A DNA stretch of 44,414 nucleotides from positions 3,739 to 48,152 of the forward strand of contig JAKJFO010000010.1 in the NCBI GenBank assembly GCA_022704885.1, written 5' to 3'. A model generated the notes under the pieces. That model ran no database searches and had not been told where the DNA came from. It was given only the letters and a program-made list of their open reading frames with translations. Positions 7,478-16,400 of this stretch are shown here, piece by piece (the stretch's first letter is position 1; the number at the start of each line of letters is the position of its first letter). The position numbers and the translations under genes were made by a program. Source of the DNA: Candidatus Rifleibacteriota bacterium. Its GTDB lineage: Bacteria; Riflebacteria; Ozemobacteria; Ozemobacterales; Ozemobacteraceae.

Positions 7478-8146
7478 ATGAAGCAGAGAAAAGGTTTTAC
7501 ACTTATCGAACTGATGATCGTCGTACTGGTCATCGGTATTCTTTCAGCCGTCGGTATTCCGAGATACCAGAATTTTATGATGGAATCACGCCAGAAAAGC
7601 TGCGCTTCGCAGCTCAAGTCGATTGACCAGGCCGTTTCAGTATGGGAAACCAACAACATCGGTTTCTCAGCCGGCGACGTTGTCAAAATGTCTTTCTTCT
7701 CACAGAGTGGCGCGATCAATGACGCTACTAGAATCTATTACAAGGCTGATCCTGGTTATGGTACCGATATCCACAACTATCCCGGCATCATGCCCAATGG
7801 CAACAACATTCTCGACATCATCAAAGACGGCCGCGGTTTTGCCTGCCCCGAACTGGTTTATCGCTATGGCGACCTGCGCAATATTCCCAATAACGAACTC
7901 GTAAACTACATATTCTTCAAAGTATCACCTGACGATACTACCAGCAGCTTTCAGGACTTCCTGCCGACCCGTATCGCCAGAGCCACCGTTTGCCCGGCAT
8001 TCGGCTACAACTTCAGCGATGGTCTGAACCCGGCAGGTCAGCTGGGCGCAGCCCCGAATGGCATCAACGGCAATGCTCCGAGCCCGAGCTTCAGCAGCGG
8101 CGCCGGCGGCCCGGACCGCACCAGAAACACTCTGCACATCACCTGA
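7478..8146 (+). CDS. Type IV pilin / GspG-like major pseudopilin
   Basis: This 222-residue protein has a canonical class III leader: MKQRKG|FTLIELMIVVLVIGILSAV, Glu at +5, followed by GIPRYQNFMMESRQKSCASQ. The short basic leader and 'AVGIPRYQNF' resemble major pilins and pseudopilins (PilA/GspG). The globular part includes several aromatic segments and a Gly/Ser/Pro-rich tail (NGNAPSPSFSSGAGGPD) without an obvious C-terminal disulfide loop. An AAGGAGA site lies at a good distance. It is separated from the minor-pilin cluster by its own promoter and followed by a strong hairpin terminator, consistent with a highly expressed structural subunit. Whether it is the main fibre subunit is unknown. 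Confidence 0.85.
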   Translation: MKQRKGFTLIELMIVVLVIGILSAVGIPRYQNFMMESRQKSCASQLKSIDQAVSVWETNNIGFSAGDVVKMSFFSQSGAINDATRIYYKADPGYGTDIHNYPGIMPNGNNILDIIKDGRGFACPELVYRYGDLRNIPNNELVNYIFFKVSPDDTTSSFQDFLPTRIARATVCPAFGYNFSDGLNPAGQLGAAPNGINGNAPSPSFSSGAGGPDRTRNTLHIT

Positions 8147-8180
8147 CAGACCAACATCAGCGCCGACTAATCGCTTACTC

Positions 8181-8216
8181 ATCACAGAAAACGGGCTTCG
8201 GCCCGTTTTCTGTGAT
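8181..8216 (+). terminator. Strong hairpin terminator with UUCG loop
   Basis: The 16-base stem ATCACAGAAAACGGGC pairs perfectly with GCCCGTTTTCTGTGAT around a TTCG tetraloop. It lies 35 bases after the pilin stop. The T-stretch is inside the arm rather than following it, so it could also act as an mRNA 3' stabiliser. Confidence 0.8.
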
Positions 8217-8309
8217 TTCAGGGCTCCTGCCCAAACCTGACCAGTCCGGTTTTTCGCATTTTTGTCGTGCCGGAAATACTGTTTTTACAGTGGTCATAGA
8301 AAGAAAACC

Positions 8310-9101
8310 ATGACATTTGGCGGCTTCAAGTCTTCGTGCCTGATTTCGGGCTCGATCGCTTATTATTCATTTCTCGAAGCACTGCGCAACCGGCTGTTTC
8401 TTGGCATGATCCTGCTGGCGATACCACTGTCTTCGGCAGCATGGCTGCTCGACACCTACCAGCTCGGCTTTCAGGTGCGCCTGGTTACTGATGCCGGATT
8501 GACGCTGATTTCGTTGATCGGTCTGCTCGTCGTGCTGTTCTTTTCGCTCGATCAGATCATTCCCGATATCGAAAAGCGCACGATTTATTTCGTCATCACG
8601 CGGGCACCGAGCCGGCATGTCTACATGGCCGGACGTTTTGGCGGCATCGCACTGACCCTGCTGTTTCTCGACCTTCTGCTCGGCAGTCTGCTTTTTGCGA
8701 TACTGCGCATGCAGGCGGGCGTCTGGCTGCTTGAAATACCGGTCGCCATGTTCATGGTTTTTTTGAAGCAGCTGCTGCTGGTTTCGGTCGTCATGATGCT
8801 GGCCGCCTGTTCGACCAAGATCATCACGGTCAGCCTGAGCGTGCTGTTTTACGTGATCGGGCACGGTCTCGACATTTTCAGAATGCTGGCCGAGCGCAAA
8901 GGAAACCTGCTGCTGACCTGGCTCAGCGATATTTTCATTTTCATTCTGCCCGATTTTTCGCTGTATGAAACCCGGGTCATGGTCATGCATGAAATCCCGG
9001 CCCGCGGCTCAGCTCTGCTGCTTCTCGGCCTCTATACCATGGCGGCAGTATTCTTTTATCTGTCGCTGGGTGGAGCCGCCCTCGACCGCCGCGATCTCTA
9101 G
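8310..9101 (+). CDS. ABC-2-type transporter permease
   Basis: This 263-residue hydrophobic protein has about six membrane helices. The N-terminal stretch SIAYYSFLEALRNRLFLGMI, then a helix, then 'LIGLLVVLFFSLDQIIPDIEKRTIYFVITRAPSR' is typical of ABC-2/NosY-type permeases, where 'EKRTIYFVLTRPISR' is a family hallmark. It would form the membrane part of an ABC exporter. The start at ATG 8310 is preferred; an upstream in-frame start at 8262 would add 16 residues with no similarity to the family. No ATPase gene is adjacent; the next gene begins five bases downstream and encodes a TPR protein, so these two form a unit. The transported substrate is unknown. Confidence 0.72.
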   Translation: MTFGGFKSSCLISGSIAYYSFLEALRNRLFLGMILLAIPLSSAAWLLDTYQLGFQVRLVTDAGLTLISLIGLLVVLFFSLDQIIPDIEKRTIYFVITRAPSRHVYMAGRFGGIALTLLFLDLLLGSLLFAILRMQAGVWLLEIPVAMFMVFLKQLLLVSVVMMLAACSTKIITVSLSVLFYVIGHGLDIFRMLAERKGNLLLTWLSDIFIFILPDFSLYETRVMVMHEIPARGSALLLLGLYTMAAVFFYLSLGGAALDRRDL

Positions 9102-9106
9102 AACTG

Positions 9107-10297
9107 ATGCATAAGCCCCGCAAACTGACGACTTTCGGCATACTGCTGCGCCTGCTGTTACTGATAACTGCTGTTTCGGCGCAATTTTCAATCAAAGCGA
9201 GATACTGGGATCAGCATTACCCCGAAACGGTAATCGTCGATTACAGCGATCTGCTGCTGCAATCGGTGCCGGACCAGGTTAAAGGGATGAGTGCCGGGCT
9301 GATGCGCCTGACTGCAGATGAATACATGCACATCGGGCCCTACAAAAAGGCGCGGCAGAACTTCATCGCCGGCAGCTACGCCGGCAACACCGAGATCATG
9401 ACTCTGTTGCGGCTGGCGCTCTATCTCGAACCGACCCATATCGATACCTACACGATCATGAGTCAGAACCTCGCCATGTATCTCGACCGTTTTGAAGAAG
9501 GCATCAGACTGCTGCAGCAGGGCATTCTCGCCAACAAGCAGGCACCTGAACTGCACAAACTCTACGCTGCCGGGGCCTACTGTCATGGTTTCGCCGAGAG
9601 CTACACCTACAGCAGTTCGCAGCCGATCAAAAACAACCGGGAAGTTGCGCTGAACTATCTCGAAGCTGCCATAAAGAGCTATGAAGCGCAGGCCATGTAT
9701 CTTGCCAGCGATTCTTACGATGTCTTCGCCAACATCGACAACTATCGCCTGCTCAAGAGCCGCTTTCTGCTAGATGTCGGCAAAAGAGAAGAAGCTCTGG
9801 CCGCCTGGCGACTGGTGCCAGCGCAGAACCGCAGCGGCCTGCTCGCCACCTACTTTTCGCTGCTCGAGCAGGGTGTCGACGTGCCGGCGACCCCCGAACA
9901 GATGTTCGACGAAATTCTGAAAAGCAGCACAAAAACCGAAAAAGAACCACCTTATCAGCTGCCCGACGGCTGGTATCAGACGTTATTCGTTGAACCGGCC
10001 GACACCTTCAAGGCGGTCGCGAATATTCTCGACCGCAGCAGCGCAGCCCAAGTCGATGAACTCAACCCTTTTGCCACCAGTAAAGCCGGCATCAGTGACC
10101 AGTCAACCGATGAACAGCACAAACACGAAGAAGACGACACCTGCGGGCACACCAACCACTCCGAGCACGACTGCCCGCACCATCACAACACCGGCAACGA
10201 ATGGCCCATCTTTAAAGAAGCAAGGGCCGCCATTTTACAGGCAGCCCTGATGTTCGTCTGCGGCCTCGGCATCCGCCGCTTCTTCACCCGCCGTTAA
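9107..10297 (+). CDS. TPR-like membrane protein with His/Cys-rich linker and C-terminal helix
   Basis: This 396-residue protein has an N-terminal signal or anchor (LTTFGILLRLLLLITAVSAQ), a helical-repeat region (about residues 60-260, TPR-like, e.g. LRLALYLEPTHIDTYTIMSQ and EEGIRLLQQGI), and a hydrophilic linker near 335-365 rich in His, Cys and Asp (HKHEEDDTCGHTNHSEHDCP, then HHH). It closes with a C-terminal helix (ILQAALMFVCGLGIRRFFTRR is its last segment). The His/Cys cluster could bind metal ions. The protein would be tethered at both ends, with repeats in the periplasm. It begins five bases after the ABC-2 permease and ends 12 bases before a convergent gene. No specific family is recognised. 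Confidence 0.65.
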   Translation: MHKPRKLTTFGILLRLLLLITAVSAQFSIKARYWDQHYPETVIVDYSDLLLQSVPDQVKGMSAGLMRLTADEYMHIGPYKKARQNFIAGSYAGNTEIMTLLRLALYLEPTHIDTYTIMSQNLAMYLDRFEEGIRLLQQGILANKQAPELHKLYAAGAYCHGFAESYTYSSSQPIKNNREVALNYLEAAIKSYEAQAMYLASDSYDVFANIDNYRLLKSRFLLDVGKREEALAAWRLVPAQNRSGLLATYFSLLEQGVDVPATPEQMFDEILKSSTKTEKEPPYQLPDGWYQTLFVEPADTFKAVANILDRSSAAQVDELNPFATSKAGISDQSTDEQHKHEEDDTCGHTNHSEHDCPHHHNTGNEWPIFKEARAAILQAALMFVCGLGIRRFFTRR

Positions 10298-10309
10298 CTT
10301 AACCGTTCA

Positions 10310-11812
10310 CTACAGATCGTAATTCGGCAGATCAAAGTTGTGCAGATAGGTTGTGGTATTGGACTCAATGGTTATACGTTCCCACAGATGAATCTGGTCA
10401 ACATTGATTGAATCCGGAATGTAAAATGTACAAGTCGCAGGCTCAGACTTATCGTCTGCTTTGATAACAACAGGTATTTTTTCAATTTTTGCCTTAACAG
10501 TCGAACTATTCTTGCCAACATACACAACATAACTTGTTTTTTCGTCAGTAGGTTCAACATGTTCGATTCTGAAAGATCCATTGATAGATTCGCTCCCAGA
10601 ACCAGTTCTAGTGCTGATTAGCGGGGATGGCGCCGCTGATGAAAACGACCATCTGTATACTGTGTTATCGACTTCGCCTTCTAAAAGACTTGCCGACTTA
10701 TCAGGGATCCCTTCTAAATATTCAAAACGATATAAACGTACAATTAATCCCGGAATACCTTTACCGGTAGTTTCATCGACTATACGGCCGGAAATTGCGC
10801 CTTTATCTTGTTCAGGGTTCTGTGACAGATAGTAAGTCAGAGAAGCCGGCAGTATTTCTGTTTTGGTGGGATCGGCTTCCTGTGCTCTGATGGTAAAATT
10901 GGTGGTAAGGCTGGTCCAGCCGTTACGTGAAAAGGTCAGCTCATAAGTATCTGGCAGAAACTTGCGGTCAAAGACGAATTTGCCGTTCAAATCAGAGACT
11001 GCGTCACCAATCCCATTGATCGTGCATTTCACATACTGAAGAGGGGCTTTGGAGAAGTCGTCGTAAACAGTTCCTTCAACCTTTTCATAGAAAGCTTCTA
11101 CGTCTTCTGCTTCAATAGTCTTTACCGAGAGATAAAGTTCTGGCAGTTCCGGCGAAAGCTTGCCGTCATTGAGAATGTGAATTACATAGGTTGTCGGCAC
11201 GTATTTTTTATCGGCATCGCTGAGAGCTACCACATACATGCCTGTCGACCAGCCCTGAAATATAAACTTGCCTTCGGTCGTGGTGGTAGTGGTTGCGAGT
11301 GCTTTTCCATCTTTGCTGAGAGCAACGGTAATATTGGGAAGAACCTCAGAAGTGGCGTTAAGCAGCACAGTTCCGATGATATTGGCGCTGACCGGTTCGG
11401 TCGGCGCCGAAACCATGGTTGTAGACCGGCTGAATACCTTCACTTCAGATTCTGCCAGCACTACTTCTTCGATAATACTGGCGTAACCATTGCGCTGAAC
11501 AGTTACCGTATAGGCACCTGGCGGCAGGGTAATCTGGTAGCGCCCGGTCGAATCGGTGATCGCCGAATCGGTCACCATCGATGCCGAGAGAATACGAACA
11601 AAAACGTTTTCGAGCGGTTGACCATTTTCGTCAGTGATAATGCCGGTTAAAGTTGCATAGTTGACTGATGTCGAGGAACCGGTCAGACCGACCCAGTTGC
11701 CGCCGGATAGGCTGCTGTTGCTGCCTGAGCTGCAACCGATGATGACCATGCAGATCACGGCGAACAGAGACAGTAAAATCGTGGTTTTTCTGGTAAGACT
11801 GTTTCCTGTCAT
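10310..11812 (-). CDS. Lipoprotein with carboxypeptidase-regulatory-like beta-sandwich repeats
   Basis: This 500-residue protein has a lipobox (ICMVIIGC, Cys at 27) after a basic N-terminus. It carries at least four repeats of the CarboxypepD regulatory-like / Cna-B-type fold, each with a pattern like 'GIITDENGQPLENVFVRI...TDSTGRYQITLPPGAYTVTV' (first at about residues 55-110; others near 140-215, 243-310 and 340-440). Such modules are stalks or binding surfaces on secreted and outer-membrane proteins. It is the last gene of the long minus-strand pilus-assembly operon, 14 bases after another lipoprotein. It may be an outer-membrane accessory of the secretin, but this is inferred from position only. 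Confidence 0.75.
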   Translation of the reverse strand: MTGNSLTRKTTILLSLFAVICMVIIGCSSGSNSSLSGGNWVGLTGSSTSVNYATLTGIITDENGQPLENVFVRILSASMVTDSAITDSTGRYQITLPPGAYTVTVQRNGYASIIEEVVLAESEVKVFSRSTTMVSAPTEPVSANIIGTVLLNATSEVLPNITVALSKDGKALATTTTTTEGKFIFQGWSTGMYVVALSDADKKYVPTTYVIHILNDGKLSPELPELYLSVKTIEAEDVEAFYEKVEGTVYDDFSKAPLQYVKCTINGIGDAVSDLNGKFVFDRKFLPDTYELTFSRNGWTSLTTNFTIRAQEADPTKTEILPASLTYYLSQNPEQDKGAISGRIVDETTGKGIPGLIVRLYRFEYLEGIPDKSASLLEGEVDNTVYRWSFSSAAPSPLISTRTGSGSESINGSFRIEHVEPTDEKTSYVVYVGKNSSTVKAKIEKIPVVIKADDKSEPATCTFYIPDSINVDQIHLWERITIESNTTTYLHNFDLPNYDL

Positions 11813-11826
11813 GATGATCGCTGCTC

Positions 11827-12426
11827 CTAATTTTCTTCTTCTTTTATGGTGGTGACAAGGTTGACCTGGGCGGAAATGCTGACGGCCTTGTCGTTGACAT
11901 CCTTGCCCGCGAACTCGATGCGCGCGATAACCGGAGTGATGTCGTCGGTGATCACGCTGTTTCCTTTGGTCATGAAAGCGTAGACGGCGGGCAGAAATAC
12001 TTCCATAAGCGTCTGGTTGGCCACAGTCGCAGAATCAGGCAGTTCTTCGTCGTCACCGCCTGCGCCCCAGTTTATGGCGGGAGCTTTAACGAACAATGAC
12101 ACTCCGCCTGAGTGATTGAACTTGCCATCGTTCAGCGGAGTGCCGCCGGTTGTGTAATACCTGATCACATAAGAATTGATGAAGCACGACACGCCGTTGC
12201 TGATGTTGAAATCAACGGCCAGAGCCGGCAGCAATATGGTCTTCTCACTCGAACTTGTGCCGGAAGTATCTTCTGACAGCTCCGGCTGCATGAACGAAGG
12301 TACGACCTTCGATACATAAACTTCGGTTGCCGGTGAAATGATGCCACCGGGCGAGTTCTGGCAGCCGGCCAGATTGGTCAGCACGAAGATCATGAGAACG
12401 AAGAATATCCGGCTTAACTGTTTCAC
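11827..12426 (-). CDS. Lipoprotein of unknown function in the secretin operon
   Basis: This 199-residue protein has a lipobox (LTNLAGC, Cys at 22). The start is a GTG that overlaps the stop of the secretin gene (GTGA), with a GGAGGT ribosome-binding site six bases away, so it is translationally coupled to the secretin. The mature part has beta-strand character (for example AVSISAQVNLVTTIKEEEN at the end, and ITPVIARIEFAGKDVNDKAV). No known domain is recognised. Position and lipid anchor suggest a possible pilot or accessory protein for the secretin, as PilF/PilW or GspS are in other systems, but it has no TPR or GspS features that I can see. Confidence 0.7.
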   Translation of the reverse strand: MKQLSRIFFVLMIFVLTNLAGCQNSPGGIISPATEVYVSKVVPSFMQPELSEDTSGTSSSEKTILLPALAVDFNISNGVSCFINSYVIRYYTTGGTPLNDGKFNHSGGVSLFVKAPAINWGAGGDDEELPDSATVANQTLMEVFLPAVYAFMTKGNSVITDDITPVIARIEFAGKDVNDKAVSISAQVNLVTTIKEEEN

Positions 12427-13421
12427 ATGGCACCTCCGGCAACTTTCGGCCGCATCGACGGCGGCGTGCGGCCGCTGGTTATGATATGCGGGGTAATGAA
12501 AACAACCAGTTCAGAGCGTTTCGAGCTCTTTTCGCGGCGCGAAAACAGCTTGCGGGCAAGCGGTATCTTGTCGAGCAGCGGTGTGTTGTTGCGTTCTTCC
12601 GACTGGTTCTCGGTGATCAGACCGCCGAGAATGATGGTTTCGCCGTCTCTGACGTAGAGTTCGGTGGTCGCCTTGCGCCCTTCGGTCCAGGGCACGCCTT
12701 CGACGAATGAACGCAGCGAGGTAATGTTGGGGGTAACACTCATTCTGATCGTCTGGTTGTCATAAATGAGAGGAGTAACGTCAAGACTTATCGGGATCTC
12801 TTCAAAATTTACGATACGCTCGGTGCGCTGCTGACCGCCGGTTGTATCAATGGTATTGGTAGTGATGTAAGGCACCTTCTGCGAAATCATGATGTTGGCA
12901 ACCTGACCGTTAAGAGCGGTTATGCGCGGGTTAGACAGTGAGCGTGCCTTGTTGTTGGTTTTGAGGCTGCGCAGCAGCATGCTGAAGTGGTCGCTGTTGA
13001 GGTTGCCCAGGCGAAAAGTGCCGTTACCGGCGGTTTCGCCGAGAACGGTGTGGTCGTATTGCCAGAGCGGTGTGTCGCGGCCGATCTGGGTCATCAGCGC
13101 CGACCAGTCGACGCCGGTCGAGTTGGTATCGTCGAGGGAAATGTCGAAGATGTGCGCTTCGATGAATACCTGGCGCGGTGCGATATCGAGCGTTTTGATC
13201 AGCTGCTCGATGCGATCGAGGTTCTCAGGGGTTTCTCTGATGACCAGAGTAGTTTCAGGAGCCACCGACGGGCCGCCCCCCTGCTGACCACGACCCTGCG
13301 GGGCGCCGCCGCCCGGTGCCTGTCCCCATGCCGGCGCCATGGTGACGAGACAGAGGAACAGCAGACACAACCCTCTGAACACATGATTTTTCGCTTTCAA
13401 CCTGATCTGTTTCTGCATCAT
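12423..13421 (-). CDS. Secretin pore-domain protein (PilQ/GspD C-terminal half)
   Basis: The protein starts with its own signal peptide (h-region CLLFLCLVTMAPAW, cleavage near WGQA), a Gly/Gln/Pro-rich linker, the second half of a secretin N3-like domain (ETTLVIRETPENLDRIEQLI, then KTLD), and a full secretin domain from about residue 85. Secretin signatures include VPYITTN, ISLDVTPLIYDNQTIRMSV and, at the end, GGLITE...NTPLLDKIPLARKLFSRRE...SELVVFITPHI. It forms the outer-membrane pore through which the pilus exits. N0 and N1 domains are missing here and are encoded by the gene just upstream, so the usual single PilQ is split. The start is ATG 13421; an in-frame TTG at 13436 is possible. Confidence 0.85.
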   Translation of the reverse strand: MMQKQIRLKAKNHVFRGLCLLFLCLVTMAPAWGQAPGGGAPQGRGQQGGGPSVAPETTLVIRETPENLDRIEQLIKTLDIAPRQVFIEAHIFDISLDDTNSTGVDWSALMTQIGRDTPLWQYDHTVLGETAGNGTFRLGNLNSDHFSMLLRSLKTNNKARSLSNPRITALNGQVANIMISQKVPYITTNTIDTTGGQQRTERIVNFEEIPISLDVTPLIYDNQTIRMSVTPNITSLRSFVEGVPWTEGRKATTELYVRDGETIILGGLITENQSEERNNTPLLDKIPLARKLFSRREKSSKRSELVVFITPHIITSGRTPPSMRPKVAGGAM

Positions 13422-13450
13422 AGTCTTCCCTTTCAATGGTCATCCTCTTC

Positions 13451-16400
13451 CTAGCGCCGCTGAGCGCCGCCGGCGCCCTGGGTCGATGTCTGGGCCGAAC
13501 GTTGCACCTCAAACATCTGCTTGGACGGATCAAAACTCGGTATTATCATCTTTATCGCATCTTCGAGCGTTTTCTTGTCGATGTGCATGAGCTTGAACAC
13601 ACGTTCTTCGTAGCGGGCGGTATTGCGTGAATCGTAGATCTCGATCAGGCGCGAAATCTCATTGAGCTTCGACATCGGCGCGGTTACGATCAGAGAATTC
13701 GAGCGGTCATCGAGATAGACATTGCCACGGCTGCTGCCGGCTGTTGCAGCTGCTGGAGCAGCGGCAGAAGGAGCGGCCAGCTGAGTGTTACCACCAGCCA
13801 GCGCCGAAATACCACCAGTCACCACGCCGGCAACCGACATGCCTTCTGAGCCGGCTTCGGGCTGAGGCGCTGATACTGATGAATTCTGACGGTTCAAGGT
13901 ATCAGGCAGCTGCCCGAGCGACTGCTGCACCATCGGCAGCAGTTCGGCCGCCACGGCATTGCGCACGAAGAACACCCGGGTTTCCATGGGTTCTTCATTG
14001 CGGCTGAAAACCCAGAGAACGCCGTCTTTGATTTCATACATGTAATCATTGGTGCGCAGAATTATATCGAGCGCCACGCCAACGTGAATGTTTTCGAAGT
14101 TAACCGTGGTGCTGCCCTGAATCGGGTTGCGGCTGACCAGGTTGAGATTGCCCTTGGAAGCGAGCATGCGCACTACTTCAGCAAGGTTGGCTTCTTTGAA
14201 GTTCATTGAAACCCTGATATCAGAGAGTTCCTTGAGTTTTTCGACGTCAGGAGCAGTCGAGACGATCACCGGTTTGGCCGGCTGCGGGTTGAGCACAACG
14301 ATGCGCGGCGAGTCGGGAAACAGCGGTTTTGCATTGCGATACTGATCTGCCTCAGGTCTGGCTGATCTGGCGGCAGATGCCTGCTGTTCCTTGTTCAGGC
14401 GGTATTCCGGCAGCCACTGCTCTTCAGTTCTGGCGGCAGCCGGGCGGGCAGCGGCGGCACGCGCCGGCTGAGCCTTCGGCTTTTCGACCCTGCGGCGGGT
14501 CGGGCGGGCTGCTGGTGCAACCGCTGCTGTCGTTTCGCTGACGGTGACCGGACGGGCCGGGGTTTCGGCAGAAAGCACCGGTTTTTCGGCTGGAGCCGGA
14601 GCAGCGGCGGCCTGCAGTTCGACCTCACGTGCTTCGGTGCGAGCTTTCAAAGCGGCCAGCAGACGGGCGCGAGTGTCAGCTTCAGAATCGGCCTCAGCTT
14701 TTGCTTTAGCTTCAGCCGCTGCTTTAGCCTTTGCGACAGCTTCTGCTTCAGCTCTGGCTTGTGCTTCGGCATCGGCTTTAGCCTTTACGGCGGCTTCGGC
14801 TCTGGCGGCAGCGTCAGCTTTTGCTTTAGCTTCTGCTTCGGCGCGGGCTTTTGCCTCTGCCTCTGCTTTAGCGGCAGCAGCCGCTTTGGCGGCAGCTTCA
14901 GCTTCGGCTTTTGCTTTGGCTTCTGCTTCTGCCCGGGCAGTTCTTTCGGCTTCGAGACGAGCTTTGGCTTCGGCAGCCAGTCTGAGTTTTTCGGCGACTT
15001 CGGCTTTGGCTTTCGCTTCAGCTTCGGCTCTGGCCTTTTCTTCGGCTTCGAGTTTCGCTTTCGCTTCGGCTTCGGCGCGGGCTTTGGCTTCGGCTTCAGC
15101 TTTTGCCTTTGCGGCAGCTTCAGCATCAGCCTGAGCTTTGGCAAGAGCTTCGGCTTCGAGTCTCGCCTTTTCTTCAGCTTCGGCTTTGGCACGGGCTTCA
15201 GTGCGGGCCTTCAGTTCGGCAACCAGACGGGCGCGATTTTCGATTTCGGCGCGGGCTTTGGCCTCGGCTTCGGCGCGAGCCTCAGCTTCAGCACGGGCCT
15301 GCGCTTCCAGGCGCGCTTTTTCTTCAGCTTCGGCACGTGCTTTTGCTTCAGCGGCGGCTCTGGCTTCAGCCTCGACGCGGGCGCGTTCTTCGGCTTCGAG
15401 TTTTTCTTTCAGTGCTGCTTTTGCCTGAGCTTCTGCTTCAAGTCTGCCTTTTTCGGCAGCTTCGGCGAGTGCCTTTGCTTCAGCTTCGGCTTCGAGCCTG
15501 GCTTTTTCGGCAGCTTCGGCACGTGCTTTTTCTGCGGCTTCAGCCTTAGCCTGGGCTTCGGCTTCGAGTCTCGCCTTTGCTTCGGCCGCCAGACGGGCTT
15601 CTGTTTCAGCCCGGGCGCGGGCCTCAGCCTCAGCGCGGGCGAGAGCCTCGGCTTCTGCTCTGGCTTCTGCTTCGGCGCGAGCTTTTGCTTCGGCTTCAAG
15701 TCTGGCTTTGACTTCTGCCTCAGCTTCAGCGCGGGCTTTTGCTTCGGCCTCAAGTCTGGCTCTGGCTTCAGCTTCTTCTTTTGCTTCTGCTTCAGCGCGG
15801 GCCTTCATTTCGGCTTCGAGTTTCGCTCTGACTTCGGCCTCGAGCTTAGCCCGGGCTTCTGATTCAGATTCTGCGATTTTCTGGCGGAGATCTTTGAGGC
15901 GCGCTTCGACTTCAGCCTGACTGACAGGGTCTGCAACCGTTGCGGCCGCGACTTCTGGCGCCGGGGCTGCCGGAGTTTTCACGGGTTCCGGTGCTTCTTC
16001 AACCGGCTGAGAAGGTTCTGGCGACTCGATCATCTCGGGGCGTGATTCTCCCCTGGTTTCATCGAGTTTTTTCTTGAGATACGGAAACTTGTCGTCAGGC
16101 TCTTTGTTGTCGGCTGCAACTGTTGCCGGCTCTGCCTGAGGTGTAGCTGCGAGCGGTGCAGAAACCGGCGCAACCTTGTTTTTTCTCGCCTTTTTCTCGG
16201 CCAGGCGTTCAGCTTCGAGTCTGGCCTTCTGCTCTTCGAAACGCTCTTTGGCCTGGTCCTTCCGGGCGTCAAGCAGCTCTTTGGCACTTGCTGTGTCGGC
16301 ATCGGCCGAGACACTCTCTTCGATTACGCTGTCAGGCGCTACAACAGGAGGCAGGACTACCGGCTGCTTAACCGGAGGCTGAGATGGGCTGGCCTTTTGC

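Noticed and set aside
13422..13451. Secretin split as a simple frameshift or stop mutation
   Set aside because: The downstream protein has its own signal peptide and linker, which a frameshift would not create; the split is treated as genuine.
14544..15862. Long plus-strand open frames (Phe/Gly/Ser-rich and Ala/Ser-rich) opposite the secretin N-domain gene
   Set aside because: They are mirror images of the (AEAKARAE)n coding repeat on the minus strand; composition is purely repeat-driven and no start site or domain supports them.
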